Assembly (NCBI GenBank): GCA_026994095.1
Contig: JALWRU010000238.1
Span: forward strand, 1 to 5,960
DNA: 5,960 nucleotides
DNA from: Nitrospira sp.
Lineage (GTDB): Bacteria > Nitrospirota > JACRHL01
Direction: 5' to 3'
Shown: one piece after another, positions 5,404-5,960 of the stretch
How the letters are laid out: each line of letters begins with the position of its first letter
Position numbering within the stretch: position 1 is the first letter of the stretch
The notes under the pieces: generated by a model
Databases searched by the model: none
Told to the model about the DNA's origin: nothing
What the model saw: the letters and a program-made list of their open reading frames with translations, nothing else
Position numbers and translations under genes: made by a program

Positions 5404-5960
5404 GTGGTCATCATTCCCTATCGCTTTCGAGACAAGGACGAACTGCGCAAGTGGTTGTGGAAGTATTTAAGCGACTACCACCTGACCATGGTGCCACGCC
5501 CCTGTTTTGCCCGCGTACCCGGTTTCAAGGCCACCGAAGTGGCGGTTCGGCGACTGCTGGCACTGGACATCTGGCAGACATCCGGGACGGTGCTGACCTG
5601 CGCCAACGACGTCACCTTTGAGGTTCGCCGGGAGGCCCTGAAGGCCGGTAAAGTGTTGATCGTCCCCATCCCGCGCAGCGGCGACGCATGGCGGCTGGAG
5701 GGGGTCGACCCGACCGAGGCCCGGCCAGCCGCGATGATAAAAGAGATCGAACGGTTTGCCACCCGTCTGCCGCTGGCTGATATTGGCCCGGTTCCGTTAA
5801 TGGTAATTGGTGCCCTGTCGGTCGACCGTTTTGGCGGCTGGCTGGGGCAGGGTGAAATTTTTGGTGAACTGGCGGCCACCCTTACCTCTACCGAGGGGCT
5901 GCTCAAGGACAGCCACCGCATTGCGCTGGTGGACGACATGCAGATATTCGAAGATTTTGG
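5404..5960 (+). CDS. 5-formyltetrahydrofolate cyclo-ligase-like protein (MTHFS/MTHFSD type), 3' partial
   Basis: The first 185 residues of a protein like 5-formyltetrahydrofolate cyclo-ligase, which makes 5,10-methenyl-THF from folinate using ATP; members of the MTHFSD branch have no firm function. The chosen start is GTG at 5404, with GGAG at 5391-5394 nine bases upstream. An in-frame ATG at 5359, right after a stop, would add 15 residues but has no visible ribosome site. The order of motifs fits the family: LRKWLWKYL (14-22), RVPGFKATEVAVRRL (37-51), NDVTFEVRREALKAGKVLIVPIPR (68-91), VIGALSVD (134-141) and GGWLGQGEIFGELA (144-157). The last corresponds to the GxGxGYYDR loop of classical cyclo-ligases and to GKGEGFADLE of MTHFSD-like proteins. 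It lacks the YYDR residues, so true cyclo-ligase activity is doubtful. The usual protein is about 190-250 residues, so most of it is here. No stop is reached by 5960. Confidence 0.8.
   Translation, partial: MVIIPYRFRDKDELRKWLWKYLSDYHLTMVPRPCFARVPGFKATEVAVRRLLALDIWQTSGTVLTCANDVTFEVRREALKAGKVLIVPIPRSGDAWRLEGVDPTEARPAAMIKEIERFATRLPLADIGPVPLMVIGALSVDRFGGWLGQGEIFGELAATLTSTEGLLKDSHRIALVDDMQIFEDF

Noticed and set aside
5475..5939. 154-codon minus-strand frame at the right end
   Set aside because: Antisense to the folate-ligase-like gene, whose family motifs on the + strand are clear. The antisense protein is Ser/Arg-rich without motifs.
1..5960. CRISPR array, tRNA, rRNA, insertion sequence, toxin-antitoxin or defence cassette
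   Set aside because: No repeat-spacer pattern, cloverleaf, transposase or defence motif was recognised on either strand. The window reads as ordinary chromosomal genes.

Overview
The window is GC-rich, tightly packed bacterial DNA, and all five recognisable genes lie on the + strand. The gene content points to a Gram-negative bacterium. There is an RND-type inner-membrane efflux pump and an OmpA-domain lipoprotein of the peptidoglycan-anchoring type. The aspartate decarboxylase aligns residue for residue with the E. coli enzyme at its start and active site. A gammaproteobacterium is the best guess, but the sequence alone does not fix a genus. No rRNA, tRNA, CRISPR array, insertion sequence or phage gene was seen.

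Layout: (1) 1-2150 is the C-terminal two thirds of an RND efflux transporter whose start lies before the window. (2) 2151-2280 is an intergenic stretch with an inverted repeat, a likely extended -10 promoter and a T-rich leader. (3) 2281-2982 encodes a lipoprotein with a glycine-zipper segment and a C-terminal OmpA peptidoglycan-binding domain. (4) 2983-3151 holds a strong 15-bp hairpin, a second smaller hairpin and a good sigma70-like promoter. (5) 3152-3550 is panD, aspartate 1-decarboxylase. (6) 3594-5288 is a short-form CstA-family transporter, probably co-transcribed with panD. (7) 5404-5960 is the start of a 5-formyltetrahydrofolate cyclo-ligase-like (MTHFS/MTHFSD-type) protein that runs off the end.

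How they fit together: the first two genes concern the cell envelope (export, and outer membrane to peptidoglycan linkage) and appear to be separate transcription units. PanD makes beta-alanine for pantothenate and CoA. The CstA family imports peptides or pyruvate. The last gene resembles folate C1 enzymes. The second half is therefore a loose group of central and cofactor metabolism genes. A 17-bp direct repeat occurs upstream of both panD and cstA and is the most unusual non-coding feature. I found no convincing new multi-gene system. The items worth a second look are the repeat, the promoter and hairpin overlap before panD, the reduced charged-residue set in the RND pump, an in-frame A AAA AAG slippery site in cstA, and the divergent folate-ligase-like protein.
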